The notes below the pieces were generated by a model, which saw only the letters and a list, made by a program, of their open reading frames with translations, made no database searches and had not been told where the DNA came from. A stretch of DNA of 64,000 nt from UBA4582 sp965657335 (lineage in GTDB: Bacteria > Pseudomonadota > Gammaproteobacteria > Pseudomonadales > Azotimanducaceae): the NCBI GenBank assembly GCA_965657335.1, contig CBFHOH010000010.1, positions 1 to 64,000 on the forward strand, in the 5' to 3' direction. The translations under genes and the position numbers were made by a program. Positions 8,378 through 17,390 of the stretch are shown here, piece by piece. Each line of letters begins with the position of its first letter. The stretch's first letter is position 1.

Positions 8378-9601
8378 GTGAATGAATCTTTTGAGGTGGT
8401 GATCGTCGGTGGCGGCGCAGCGGGCATCACTGTTGCGGCGAGTTTGATGCGGAAGCATCCGTATTCCAAAGTCTGTGTTATTGAGCCAAGTGAGGTGCAT
8501 TACTATCAACCGGCCTTGACGCTGGTGGGTGCCGGCGTGCAAACCGTTGCCCAGAACTCAAAGCTCGAGGCACATGTGATGCCGAAAGGGGTTACATGGA
8601 TAAAAGATAAGGTGGTGAGTTTTGAGCCCGAGCGAAATGCCGTCACTATTTCTAGTGGTGCTCAGGTTGGTTATGGCTATCTTGTTGTCTGCGCCGGACT
8701 CACCTCTGACTGGGAAAAAATCGATGGTTTGACCGAGACGTTAGGCCGAAATGGCGTCAGCTCAAATTATAGCCCTGATTATGCTGCCTATACTTGGGAG
8801 TGTATTCAGGGTCTAAAGCTGAATGATGGCGCTGCCTTATTTTCCCAGCCTCCGATGCCTATTAAGTGTCCAGGTGCGCCGCAGAAAATTGTTTATCTTG
8901 CTGCGGACTATTTTCGCAAGCATGGCCGTGGGGACATTCCGGTTGTTTTTAACTCAGCAACACCGGGTATATTTGGCGTGCCTTATTTCGCTCGAGCTCT
9001 GATGGATGTGGTTGCGCATTACGGTGTTAACTTCACGCCATCTTCGAATCTGACAGCCATTGATGGTGAAAAAAAGATTGCCACATTTACCGACAATGAT
9101 GGCGTAAAAAGTGAAGTCCCATTTGGCATGTTGCATGTCACACCGCCACAGTGCGCGCCGAAGTTCATCAGTGAAAGCTCGCTCTCCGATGACGCTGGCT
9201 GGCTTGATGTCGACAAGAACACGCTACAAAGCACGAAGCACTCGAATATTTTTGGTTTGGGTGATGCGACCAACACGCCTAATTCTAAGACAGCGGCAGC
9301 AATCAGGAAGCAGGCGCCTGTTGTTGTGAAAAATCTTGCTGCCGTAAAACGTGGAGCCGCCCTGACGCCCGATTATGATGGCTATGCCTCGTGTCCATTA
9401 ACCACGGCATACGGCAAGATGATGTTGGCGGAATTTCGCTATGGTGGTGAAGTCACCCCCACAATTCCGCTTTCGCCGAAGGTGCCTCGCTCAAGTTATT
9501 GGTACATTAAGAAGTGGGGACTCGCGATGATGTATTGGGACTTCATGCTGAAGGGGTATGAATGGGATGTCGCCCACAACGTCAATTTTGCAGAAGACTA
9601 A
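8378..9601 (+). CDS. Sulfide:quinone oxidoreductase-like FAD flavoprotein
   Basis: A 407-residue two-dinucleotide-binding flavoprotein. The GTG start at 8378 has GGAG 7 nt upstream. VIVGGGAAGITVAASL (residues 8-23) binds FAD; IFGLGDATN near residue 292 is the second FAD signature. Cys164 (PIKCPGAPQK) and Cys339 (ASCPLTTAYGKMMLAEF) match the pair of redox cysteines of the mitochondrial-type SQR (human Cys201 and Cys379), and the C-terminal amphipathic segment rich in Trp, Tyr and Met (YWYIKKWGLAMMYWDFML) fits monotopic membrane attachment. The predicted reaction is oxidation of sulfide to sulfane sulfur with electrons to quinone at the inner membrane. Neighbours include a MetY sulfhydrylase. 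Confidence 0.87.
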   Translation: MNESFEVVIVGGGAAGITVAASLMRKHPYSKVCVIEPSEVHYYQPALTLVGAGVQTVAQNSKLEAHVMPKGVTWIKDKVVSFEPERNAVTISSGAQVGYGYLVVCAGLTSDWEKIDGLTETLGRNGVSSNYSPDYAAYTWECIQGLKLNDGAALFSQPPMPIKCPGAPQKIVYLAADYFRKHGRGDIPVVFNSATPGIFGVPYFARALMDVVAHYGVNFTPSSNLTAIDGEKKIATFTDNDGVKSEVPFGMLHVTPPQCAPKFISESSLSDDAGWLDVDKNTLQSTKHSNIFGLGDATNTPNSKTAAAIRKQAPVVVKNLAAVKRGAALTPDYDGYASCPLTTAYGKMMLAEFRYGGEVTPTIPLSPKVPRSSYWYIKKWGLAMMYWDFMLKGYEWDVAHNVNFAED

Positions 9602-9689
9602 ATGTAAACTTCGGCATCCACTATGCGTAAATTTGTTGGATGTTCAGATTTTTTAGAAAACGCTGGACCAGCCATTTTGGGAGTAATGC

Positions 9690-11030
9690 ATTAATAATCC
9701 AGAGTTAACAAAACGCACGCTGATCGCTTATTCGGGTGTGACGATCCCTATGGCGGCGATGGGTATGCCCGTTGCTGTTTATCTGCCTCGGTTTTATACC
9801 GAGGGTATGGGTTTGTCGTTGGTCACAGTAGGCACAATTTTTACCCTCGCCCGAATCTGGGACGTAATTACAGATCCGGTGATGGGGATTGTCATCGATA
9901 AGTTTGATACCCGGTGGGGCAGACGCAAGCACTGGATTGCAATCTCGATACCCATATTGGTGCTCTCTGTCTGGATGGTTTTTATGCCTAACCATGAGAG
10001 CGTTTCAGCAGGCTATTTGTTGTTTTGGCTGATTGCGCTTTATTTAGGTTACACAATGTTAGCAATCGCTCACCAGTCTTGGGGCGCAGAACTCGCGTTA
10101 ACTTATGATGACCGTTCTCGCTTGTTTGGCTGGCGTGAGATATTTGTCATTGCTGGCATGACGGTGGTTTTGGGTATCCCTGCAACACTCGAGTTAACAG
10201 GTATGAGCAGTCAGTCGGCAAAGGTTGCCAGTATGGGTTGGTTTTGCCTGATCCTGTTTCCTTTGCTCGTGGTGCCAACCCTGACGATGGTACCAGACAC
10301 CCGCAGCAAGCCGCAGTCAAGTGTGCCATGGGCCGAAGCAATCAAAGTACTGGCGTCAAACAAGCTTTTGTGGCGTTTACTCGCGGCAGATCTTGCTTCA
10401 GGGTTTGGTACAGCCGTATCAGGTGCGCTTTATATTTTTGTTGCCTCCACTTATTTTAATTTGCCAGAGCATGCGAGCATCGCTCTGTTGTTCTATTTTC
10501 TCGCGAGCTTTTTGGCAATGCCAATGTGGCTCAAATTGGCGTATGTGGTTGGCAAAGATGTTGCTTTGAAAATTGCCTTGCTTTACGCAGTGATCATCAA
10601 CCTTGGTTTAATACCGATAGCTGAGGAGGGCAGTGTCGTTGGCCTCTGGGGGTTTACCATTGCGTTTGGGGTCGCTTTTGGTGCTGCGCCAACCCTGCTG
10701 CGCTCGATGATGGCGGACCTGACAGATGAGGATGAACTGCGTTCAGGGCAAAAACGCCCAGGTTTGTTTTTTGCCCTACTGACAACAACAAATAAATTGG
10801 GGGCTGCATTTGCTGTCGGCGCCAGTTTTGCCATTCTGGAAGTAGCGTTTGGTTTCGTTCCCGGAGGAGATAATTCTCAAGAAGCACTGGATGGGTTGTT
10901 GTTTACCTACTGTGTTGGCACGGCTTTTGGTTTGTTTTTGGCTTTTTTATCAATGTTAAAATATCCACTGAACCGCACTGCACACGATGAGATAAGACTT
11001 GAACTGGAACGGCGGCAAGTGTCCGAATGA
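9690..11030 (+). CDS. GPH-family sugar/cation symporter-like MFS transporter (probable ATT start)
   Basis: A polytopic membrane protein of about 446 residues with roughly 12 hydrophobic segments. RWGRRKHWI after the second helix and the DPVMGIVIDKFDTRWGRR loop are typical of the glycoside-pentoside-hexuronide (MelB-like) branch of MFS. The first standard start is GTG at 9738, but that cuts into helix 1. The frame stays open back to a TAA at 9684-9686, and ATT at 9690, 6 nt after GGGAG (9679-9683), gives a natural N-terminus INNPELTKRTLIAYSGVTIP. AUU starts are rare (infC, pcnB). A three-codon ORF ATG-CAT-TAA at 9686-9694 overlaps the start. The substrate is unknown. Confidence 0.8.
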   Translation: MNNPELTKRTLIAYSGVTIPMAAMGMPVAVYLPRFYTEGMGLSLVTVGTIFTLARIWDVITDPVMGIVIDKFDTRWGRRKHWIAISIPILVLSVWMVFMPNHESVSAGYLLFWLIALYLGYTMLAIAHQSWGAELALTYDDRSRLFGWREIFVIAGMTVVLGIPATLELTGMSSQSAKVASMGWFCLILFPLLVVPTLTMVPDTRSKPQSSVPWAEAIKVLASNKLLWRLLAADLASGFGTAVSGALYIFVASTYFNLPEHASIALLFYFLASFLAMPMWLKLAYVVGKDVALKIALLYAVIINLGLIPIAEEGSVVGLWGFTIAFGVAFGAAPTLLRSMMADLTDEDELRSGQKRPGLFFALLTTTNKLGAAFAVGASFAILEVAFGFVPGGDNSQEALDGLLFTYCVGTAFGLFLAFLSMLKYPLNRTAHDEIRLELERRQVSE

Positions 11031-11129
11031 GATACTGCGCCGGTTCCATTCACACCACAGGCATAGTATCTTTCCTGTTCTCCAAATAGCACACACTTTT
11101 CAACCCAAATACTACAACGGAAAGCGACC

Positions 11130-12404
11130 ATGAAAGACGAGACGAAACTAATTCACTCAGGCTACACCACTGATCCTACGACCCACTCAGTGGCTGTACC
11201 GATATATCAAACTGTTGCGTACGAGTTTGATAACGCACAACACGGCGCTGACCTGTTTGATTTAGCTGTGCCGGGTAATATTTACACCCGGATCATGAAT
11301 CCCACTACTGATGTGCTAGAGCAACGTGTAGCTGACCTTGAAGGCGGTATTGGTGCCTTAGCAGTGAGTGCAGGCAGTGCGGCGATCACCTATGCTATTC
11401 AGAACATAACGGAGGTGGGTACTAACGTTGTGACAACGCCGCAGCTATACGGCGGTACTTACACGTTATTTGCACATATGTTGCCGAAGCAGGGTGTTGA
11501 AGTTCGATTTGCCGCCGATGATAGTCCAGAAAGTATCGCCGCACTGATCGATGATAAAACCCGAGCTGTTTTCAGCGAAACGATTGGTAATCCGGCAGGC
11601 AATATTGTTGATATTGAAGCACTTGCTAAAGTGGCGCATGATCATGGCGTGCCATTGATTGTCGACAACACCGTTGCTACCCCTATGTTGATTAAGCCCA
11701 TCGCTTATGGCGCTGACATCGTTGTACATTCACTCACAAAATACATGGGTGGCCATGGCACTTCATTGGGCGGAATTATCGTCGATTCCGGTAATTTCCC
11801 TTGGGCTGATCACGCGGACAAGTTCCCAATGATGACGACACCTGAAGCATCCTATCACGGGGTTGTTTATACAGAAGCCATGGGGCCAGCAGCTTTTATC
11901 GGTCGTGCCCGAACAGTGCCACTTCGAAATACAGGTTCAACGATTTCTCCCTTCAACGCGTTTTTAATTCTTCAGGGGCTGGAGACACTTGCTCTGCGCA
12001 TGGAGCGTCATTGCAGTAACGCGCTGGCTGTTGCCAATTATCTCAATCAGCACGAGGCAGTTGCGACAGTTAGTTTCGCGGGTCTGTCAGATAGCCCTTA
12101 CTACGAGCTTGCTCAGAAATATACCAACGGTAGTCCGGCCAGTCTGCTTACTTTCGAGGTTAACGGTGGTTACGAGGCGGCGGTCAAATTCTATGACCAG
12201 CTCGGGTTGTTCAAACGTCTTGTCAATATTGGTGACGCCAAATCTCTGGCATGCCATCCATCATCAACTACTCACCGTCAGATGACCGAAGAAGAGCAGG
12301 CGAGTGCCGGCGTAACGGCTGGCATGATCCGATTGTGTATCGGCATTGAGCATATCGACGATATCATCGCTGATCTTGATCAGGCACTAAAAGCTGCGCA
12401 ATAA
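11130..12404 (+). CDS. metY: O-acetylhomoserine sulfhydrylase (MetY-type, PLP-dependent)
   Basis: A 424-residue Cys/Met metabolism PLP enzyme. The start region KLIHSGYTTDPTTHSVAVPIYQT and YTRIMNPTTDVLEQR are characteristic of MetY rather than MetB; the PLP lysine is Lys204 in HSLTKYMGGHG. The length fits MetY (about 425-430) and exceeds cystathionine gamma-synthase (about 385). It would make homocysteine from O-acetylhomoserine and sulfide (or methionine from methanethiol). It follows the SQR and transporter genes on the same strand after a 99-bp gap, which suggests a sulfur-linked neighbourhood, though a separate promoter is possible. No obvious SAM riboswitch is seen upstream. Confidence 0.9.
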   Translation: MKDETKLIHSGYTTDPTTHSVAVPIYQTVAYEFDNAQHGADLFDLAVPGNIYTRIMNPTTDVLEQRVADLEGGIGALAVSAGSAAITYAIQNITEVGTNVVTTPQLYGGTYTLFAHMLPKQGVEVRFAADDSPESIAALIDDKTRAVFSETIGNPAGNIVDIEALAKVAHDHGVPLIVDNTVATPMLIKPIAYGADIVVHSLTKYMGGHGTSLGGIIVDSGNFPWADHADKFPMMTTPEASYHGVVYTEAMGPAAFIGRARTVPLRNTGSTISPFNAFLILQGLETLALRMERHCSNALAVANYLNQHEAVATVSFAGLSDSPYYELAQKYTNGSPASLLTFEVNGGYEAAVKFYDQLGLFKRLVNIGDAKSLACHPSSTTHRQMTEEEQASAGVTAGMIRLCIGIEHIDDIIADLDQALKAAQ

Positions 12405-12453
12405 GCAAAGCTTTCTGTGTTCAAATTACGGATCACTGTTTCATGCCGCCGAG

Positions 12454-14613
12454 CTAGTTGATAGAAACGAGGTCCAGCAACCAATCAGAGTTGCTGGCAT
12501 CCTCGTTTATCCGGAATTTTCGCAGTAAGTAATTTAGTTGTGGCGCTGCAAGCCTCAATTCCTCGAAGTCTATTTTGTTGAACTGCAACATCGTGGTGCT
12601 TGTGTCGAAGCTGACTGAATTGCAGTTCGTTGTTGCTAGTGGTTGCCAACCAAATTCGCAGGCAATGGAAAGGATGTGATCTCCTTGTTTCGCCTCGCCG
12701 TTGACAAGGATATACCAGCTATCGTGACTTGGCGTGAGGGTTGTTCCCGCCTCAAATTTCTGCAGTTTGCCAATTCGTCCTATTTTTTCGATGACAGTTG
12801 AACTTAAACTGGAAAATTGTGGCAGATTTGCTATCAATGGTCGGATTTCCCAGCGACCAAGCAGTTCTTCCCTGAAGCCTTCAGCATCAATAAACGAAGA
12901 GAAGGTCTCCTCTGCAAAAACACATACGGTTACTGGCGTAGTTGCCACTACGGAAGCGTTTCGCATCGTTGCTCCGGTAATTACTGCCATTTCACCGATG
13001 ATATCTCCGGCTTGGAGCTTAGCCACCGTAGAAAATTCCTTGCCGTCGTGACTAACGACATCACAATAGCCAGTAAGTATCAAATACACATAACCCCGGG
13101 TTTCGGTGTCCTGTACAATGATGACGTCCTCAGTGTTGTAACGTCGTATTTCCTCGTCGGCGAGCAGGCTGCGCATCCAGCGATTCGGAAACGGCTTGCC
13201 TAGCCAGATGTTGAGATAGTGGCTAACCTGAGAGGTGTAGATGCTTGGGTCGCCATCGATTACTGAATACCGCTTGCCGGAGCTAGCGAGCGAGAAGGTG
13301 GTGTTGAAGTCGTTCGATAGTTCCTCAACGTGAACAAACACTACGCGGTCTGACTGTGATTTTAACGCATCGCCGGGATCACCATGAATACCGCCAGCGC
13401 CGCCATCGGCGACCAGCATATTGAATCGCTGAGAATAAAGGCTCTCAAGGCATCGGACGGTTTCATCGCGCACCTGGCCTGCCTTGTTCATTTGCTGGAT
13501 GGCATCCATAGAATGATTGTCACCAACGATACAGAGCTGTTTTGTGTATCCCTTGTGAATAGTCGAAAAGGTAGCACCAATCGTTGGGATGCTGTGAACA
13601 GTGATGTGCGGGTCGATAGTGAGGCCGTAGTAGTTAATTGATTTGCCCGGCACGACTTCGACAAGCTTGAAGTGTTCCTGAATAACGGAGATTTCCCAGC
13701 CGAGACTGCAGGCAAGTTTGTCCATCGCCATGCTGTAGATTTCTTTGGTCGTAATAATTTCAACTCGATGAGGCATCATCATGAGCGGAAACATACTGCA
13801 GTGATCGTCATGCAGGTGTGTTAAGAAAACTGCAGAGACCTGATTTTTTGATATACCTCTAGCGAACAGGTGTTGATCAAGAAATGGAATTGAATCAATT
13901 AAAATGTAGTCGCCGTTATAGCACAAAGCTAATCCGGTACAGGCTTCGTCAACGGTGAACCCGGAAGCTCCGCCAAGCACCTCAAGACCCATTTTGGCCA
14001 GCCCTCCCGGCACATAGTCAGGTCGTACAGGGTAGGATGGACCAATGACCTGATCTTCGTTCAGATCGATGGAAACCTCACCCTCATTGTTTCGAACGAG
14101 ATATTCATCAGGCCCTGTATGTTCTATCACCATGGAATTGGTTTGAGCTCGGCCATTCTTGAAGGGCGATAGATTGAAAAAGTCCTCTATCGGTATGGTG
14201 TTGCCAGTTTCATCGGACAACGCAAGCGTCTCTGATACCGCAAGCCATTCCTCCTTCAATGTCTCATCTGTCTGCCATTGGTCGAATTCCGCTCTGCTGG
14301 GACCATTGAGTGCGATCCGTAGCAGCCTTAGTGCGTGTGAAATATCTTTTTCACTGCCAACTAACGAGAGCTTTCTGCCTTCAGCTAGGCCGTTCGCAAC
14401 GAACAAGAAAAAATAGAAGGGAAATTCAAGGTTGTTAAGTATCGAGCCATCTTTCTCTTTGATATCGGTGAGAACCAACGTGTCGAATGATTCAACGCGA
14501 TTTCGAAGCAACCCTTTAAGCACTTCAGGAGGTTGTCCAATTAGGATTGCGCTGTTGCCATCGCAAACGATCCGGCTTCCTTGCACGGGAGCCATTACTT
14601 CAGGTTTCGGCAT
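12454..14613 (-). CDS. Multidomain protein: metallo-beta-lactamase fold plus cyclic-nucleotide-binding domain(s)
   Basis: A 719-residue, apparently cytoplasmic protein. Residues 1-200 form a region I do not recognise. Residues 205-440 form a metallo-beta-lactamase fold with the metal motif THLHDDH (His266, His268, Asp270, His271), an upstream ILIDS strand, VGDNHS near residue 366 and a later FVHVEEL. Residues 480-580 form a cNMP-binding domain with the phosphate-binding cassette GDIIGEMAVITGATMRNAS (Gly540, Glu541, Arg551). Residues 600-700 look like a second, degenerate copy (YILVNGEA). An MBL phosphodiesterase/hydrolase gated by cAMP or cGMP is an inference. It stands alone, convergent with metY. 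Confidence 0.8.
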   Translation of the reverse strand: MPKPEVMAPVQGSRIVCDGNSAILIGQPPEVLKGLLRNRVESFDTLVLTDIKEKDGSILNNLEFPFYFFLFVANGLAEGRKLSLVGSEKDISHALRLLRIALNGPSRAEFDQWQTDETLKEEWLAVSETLALSDETGNTIPIEDFFNLSPFKNGRAQTNSMVIEHTGPDEYLVRNNEGEVSIDLNEDQVIGPSYPVRPDYVPGGLAKMGLEVLGGASGFTVDEACTGLALCYNGDYILIDSIPFLDQHLFARGISKNQVSAVFLTHLHDDHCSMFPLMMMPHRVEIITTKEIYSMAMDKLACSLGWEISVIQEHFKLVEVVPGKSINYYGLTIDPHITVHSIPTIGATFSTIHKGYTKQLCIVGDNHSMDAIQQMNKAGQVRDETVRCLESLYSQRFNMLVADGGAGGIHGDPGDALKSQSDRVVFVHVEELSNDFNTTFSLASSGKRYSVIDGDPSIYTSQVSHYLNIWLGKPFPNRWMRSLLADEEIRRYNTEDVIIVQDTETRGYVYLILTGYCDVVSHDGKEFSTVAKLQAGDIIGEMAVITGATMRNASVVATTPVTVCVFAEETFSSFIDAEGFREELLGRWEIRPLIANLPQFSSLSSTVIEKIGRIGKLQKFEAGTTLTPSHDSWYILVNGEAKQGDHILSIACEFGWQPLATTNCNSVSFDTSTTMLQFNKIDFEELRLAAPQLNYLLRKFRINEDASNSDWLLDLVSIN

Positions 14614-14854
14614 AAACAGGGTTGAGCATTAAATGGGTTGCTCTCGAGTGTAACTAAAGCGCAAGATCGGGAAAAGTAAGGAAACCGCGAAACGATGATT
14701 ATTCGGTAAAAGTTGTAAGTGATATGTAACGATCCGACACTCGCGGCGCGACGCAGATGTCGAAAGTTGACCAATAAACGACTAGAATTCAGCCCTGTCG
14801 CAGCCGCAAGATGACAGCGGTGCTTTTATCCATAATAAGTTTAGGGGAATTCGA

Positions 14855-16009
14855 ATGAACGAAGCCGTACAGCTTGATGCTTCCGAAAAAGCGTTGTTTC
14901 GTGAAAGTGTTAAGAAATTTTTGGAGGTTGAAGTTGAGCCCCACTACGAGACATGGGAAAAAAATGAAATTTGGCCCCGAGAACTTTGGCACAAGCTGGG
15001 CGAAAACGGCTTTCTCTGCGTCGACATGTCCTCAGAATATGGTGGGTTTGATGCTTCGTTTGAATTGAGTTGCGTTGTCGTCGAAGAGGTTTCGAGAGCG
15101 GGATACGGTGCCCTTGCATCCGGTATTTCTGTTCACTCTGACATCGTTGCACCCTACATTATGCACTTGGGTAGTGAGGAACAAAGGCAGCGCTGGCTAC
15201 CTGGCATGGTAAGTGGCGAAATTGTTGGTGCGATAGGCATGACGGAACCCGGAGCCGGTAGCGATCTTCAGGGCATGAAAACCTCAGCTGAAAAAGATGG
15301 TGACGAGTTTGTTATCAACGGTCAGAAAACATTTATCACGAATGGTCAGCACGCTGATCTCATCGTGCTGGCAGCAAAAACGGACCCCAAGCTAGGTGCT
15401 AAAGGCGTTACGCTGTTTACTGTTGATTGCCATCTCGAAGGATACCAAAAAGGACGTAATCTGGAAAAAATGGGGCTGCATTCCGGTGACACTTCTGAAA
15501 TTTTCTTTCAGGATGTTAGGGTCTCATCGAGAGACATTTTAGGTGGTGAAGGGCAAGGTTTTGCGAATTTGATGAACGAACTGCCGAGGGAACGACTGAT
15601 TCTTGCTGTAGGTTGCGTGGCAGCGGCAGAAGGCATGTTGGACCTTACCGTCGAATATACGCTGGAACGTCAAGCGTTTGGAGCGCCAATAGCAAAACTA
15701 CAGAACACGAAGTTTGTTTTGGCAGATATCAAGACGGAAATTGAGCTCAATAAAGCATTAGCAGAAAAATATGTCGCGAAGTACGTCGATGGAGACTTAA
15801 CGCCCACCGAGGCCTCAATGTCAAAACTTGCCGCCAGCGAAATGCAAGGGCGTGTTGCAGATCAATGTGTACAACTGTTTGGCGGCTACGGCTACATGCG
15901 AGAATATCCGATCTCACGAGCCTATCTAGACGCACGAATTCAGAGAATCTACGGTGGTACTTCCGAGATTATGAAAGAGCTAATCTCGAGAAGCTTGGTC
16001 GGTAGGTGA
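14855..16009 (+). CDS. Acyl-CoA dehydrogenase (long-chain/LCAD-like)
   Basis: A 384-residue acyl-CoA dehydrogenase with an AGGGG site upstream of the ATG. MTEPGAGSDLQGMKTSAEKDG is the FAD/substrate signature near residue 130; CVQLFGGYGYMREYPISRAYLDARIQRIYGGTSEIMKELI is the C-terminal signature. The MCAD-type catalytic Glu position (YEGT) is Gly here, while MNELPRERL has a Glu where LCAD and isovaleryl-CoA dehydrogenase carry theirs, so an LCAD-like mechanism is likely. It performs the first step of beta-oxidation with ETF as acceptor. A small FmdB-like gene follows 34 bp downstream, probably in the same transcript. Confidence 0.92.
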   Translation: MNEAVQLDASEKALFRESVKKFLEVEVEPHYETWEKNEIWPRELWHKLGENGFLCVDMSSEYGGFDASFELSCVVVEEVSRAGYGALASGISVHSDIVAPYIMHLGSEEQRQRWLPGMVSGEIVGAIGMTEPGAGSDLQGMKTSAEKDGDEFVINGQKTFITNGQHADLIVLAAKTDPKLGAKGVTLFTVDCHLEGYQKGRNLEKMGLHSGDTSEIFFQDVRVSSRDILGGEGQGFANLMNELPRERLILAVGCVAAAEGMLDLTVEYTLERQAFGAPIAKLQNTKFVLADIKTEIELNKALAEKYVAKYVDGDLTPTEASMSKLAASEMQGRVADQCVQLFGGYGYMREYPISRAYLDARIQRIYGGTSEIMKELISRSLVGR

Positions 16010-16043
16010 GTCGTCAGCAGTGACGGCCTAAAAGGAATCTGAA

Positions 16044-16385
16044 ATGCCTCGATATGATTATTACTGCGATGAAAATGGCCGCACCGTCGAAGTTGTTCAT
16101 CCCATTGCTGCCCGTTTAGAGCGTTGGGGTGAATTATGTGAAAGAGCGAATATTGAACCAGGTAAGACAGATCTCGAATCACCGATACGAAAGGTGATCA
16201 CGATAGCGCCCATGGCTAACACGCCGACAGGAGACGTGGGTCTGAAAGAAATGGGCTTTACCAAACTCGTGAAGAGGGATGAAGGTGTTTATGAAAACGT
16301 GACTCGATCAGGTACCGAGAAAAGGTTTATGAAAGCTAACGACCCTGCCTCGATGCCGAATTTTCATAATAAAATTAACGACTAA
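16044..16385 (+). CDS. FmdB-like small protein with degenerate zinc ribbon
   Basis: A 113-residue protein beginning MPRYDYYCDENGRTVEV, the N-terminal pattern of FmdB/zinc-ribbon proteins of the form MPxYxYxC, then a WGELCERANIEPG segment that recurs in a proteobacterial branch of this family. Normal members have two CxxC pairs; here only Cys8 and one Cys in GELC are present, so zinc binding is probably lost. It follows the acyl-CoA dehydrogenase by 34 bp and has an AAAGGAA site. The role is unknown. Confidence 0.65.
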   Translation: MPRYDYYCDENGRTVEVVHPIAARLERWGELCERANIEPGKTDLESPIRKVITIAPMANTPTGDVGLKEMGFTKLVKRDEGVYENVTRSGTEKRFMKANDPASMPNFHNKIND

Positions 16386-16579
16386 GAGAGAATTAGGAAA
16401 GATACCTAACGCCGTCTGCGCGGCGGTATTTGTCTTGAGATTTTGCTCATTGGATACTGTGTTTTGCCCCGTGCAGGCGCTGTCGCTTAAAGCTGAGTGT
16501 GCACTCATGCAAGCCGTGGCGGTTCCGCCCGCGCTAACAATGCCAGTGTTAAAGTGCGCGAAGGGTGAAATCGTTTGAA

Positions 16580-17275
16580 TCAGCCGGGTTTTTGATTGAC
16601 GACTTTCTCCGGCTTGATGAGCAGATGTTCGGTCACCTCAAGCAAGCGCTTTGTGCCAACCTCGCTGTTAACACCAATAAGGTGTTTCGCGTTTACCACG
16701 ACACTTGGCACGCTAGCGACCTTGTAAGCGCGACTGAGCGTATCAGCCTTGGCCAGTCTCCGCTTCACATTCTCCGATTCAAAAGCCTGTCTGAATGCAG
16801 CCTCAGTTGTGCCTTTGCCTTCAAACCATGCCGCTACGGTATCCAAAGACGCGAGGTTACGCCGCGCGGTATGTATGTCCGCGAAAAACCTCACATGATT
16901 CTCTTCAAGAATGCCTAGTTCTTGCATGGTGAAATAAGTCTGACCGTACAAGCGCCATAGATTGCTGCCTAGTACCGGTGTGCGTACAAACTTCACGGTG
17001 TCTGCGTTTTCTTTAACCCAGCTTTCGATTTCTGGATCAAAATTAAAACAATGCACGCATCCGTAAGAAAAGAATTCCATGACTTCATCTTTTCGCCCTC
17101 TGACTTTGCCGGGCTCTGCCAGCACTTGGTAATGCCTGCCCTCTACAAAGTTGCCATCAGGAACGTCTGTGACCACCATTGTGCTGAAATAAATCACAAT
17201 CGCGATAGCGATAGCGCCAACGGCTCCAATGGCTATTTTCTGTTGTTGTAAAAATTTCTTTTTCTTGTTCGCCAT
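16580..17275 (-). CDS. Membrane-anchored DsbA-like thiol:disulfide oxidoreductase
   Basis: About 231 residues from the preferred ATG at 17275 (MANKKKKFLQQQK); a longer frame to 17356 lacks family support. A lysine-rich N-terminus precedes one transmembrane helix at about residues 14-32, then a periplasmic thioredoxin/DsbA fold. The redox motif is Cys73-Val-His-Cys76 (FFSYGCVHCFNFDPEIE), a variant of the CPHC of classical DsbA. The cis-Pro loop is VASVPSVVV, and an ADTLSRAYKV helix precedes it as in DsbA. It would catalyse or shuffle disulfides in the periplasm, tethered to the inner membrane. It is divergent from the LLM gene at 17391. No dsbB is in the window. Confidence 0.85.
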   Translation of the reverse strand: MANKKKKFLQQQKIAIGAVGAIAIAIVIYFSTMVVTDVPDGNFVEGRHYQVLAEPGKVRGRKDEVMEFFSYGCVHCFNFDPEIESWVKENADTVKFVRTPVLGSNLWRLYGQTYFTMQELGILEENHVRFFADIHTARRNLASLDTVAAWFEGKGTTEAAFRQAFESENVKRRLAKADTLSRAYKVASVPSVVVNAKHLIGVNSEVGTKRLLEVTEHLLIKPEKVVNQKPG

Positions 17276-17390
17276 TTGATAAATCTCTGTTTTATTGATC
17301 AACCCTAATAAGGAGAGCTTAACAATTTGATGACTCTTTAGACAATTGTGTACCATGATGATTCTCGAATAATAAATAGGATCACAAGTA

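Noticed and set aside
11031..11129. SAM or cobalamin riboswitch before metY
   Set aside because: The 99-bp leader has no recognisable conserved core or expression platform.
16407..16430. CGCCG/CGGCG hairpin after the FmdB-like gene as terminator
   Set aside because: Only five paired bases and no proper T-tract; may help end the transcript but not callable.
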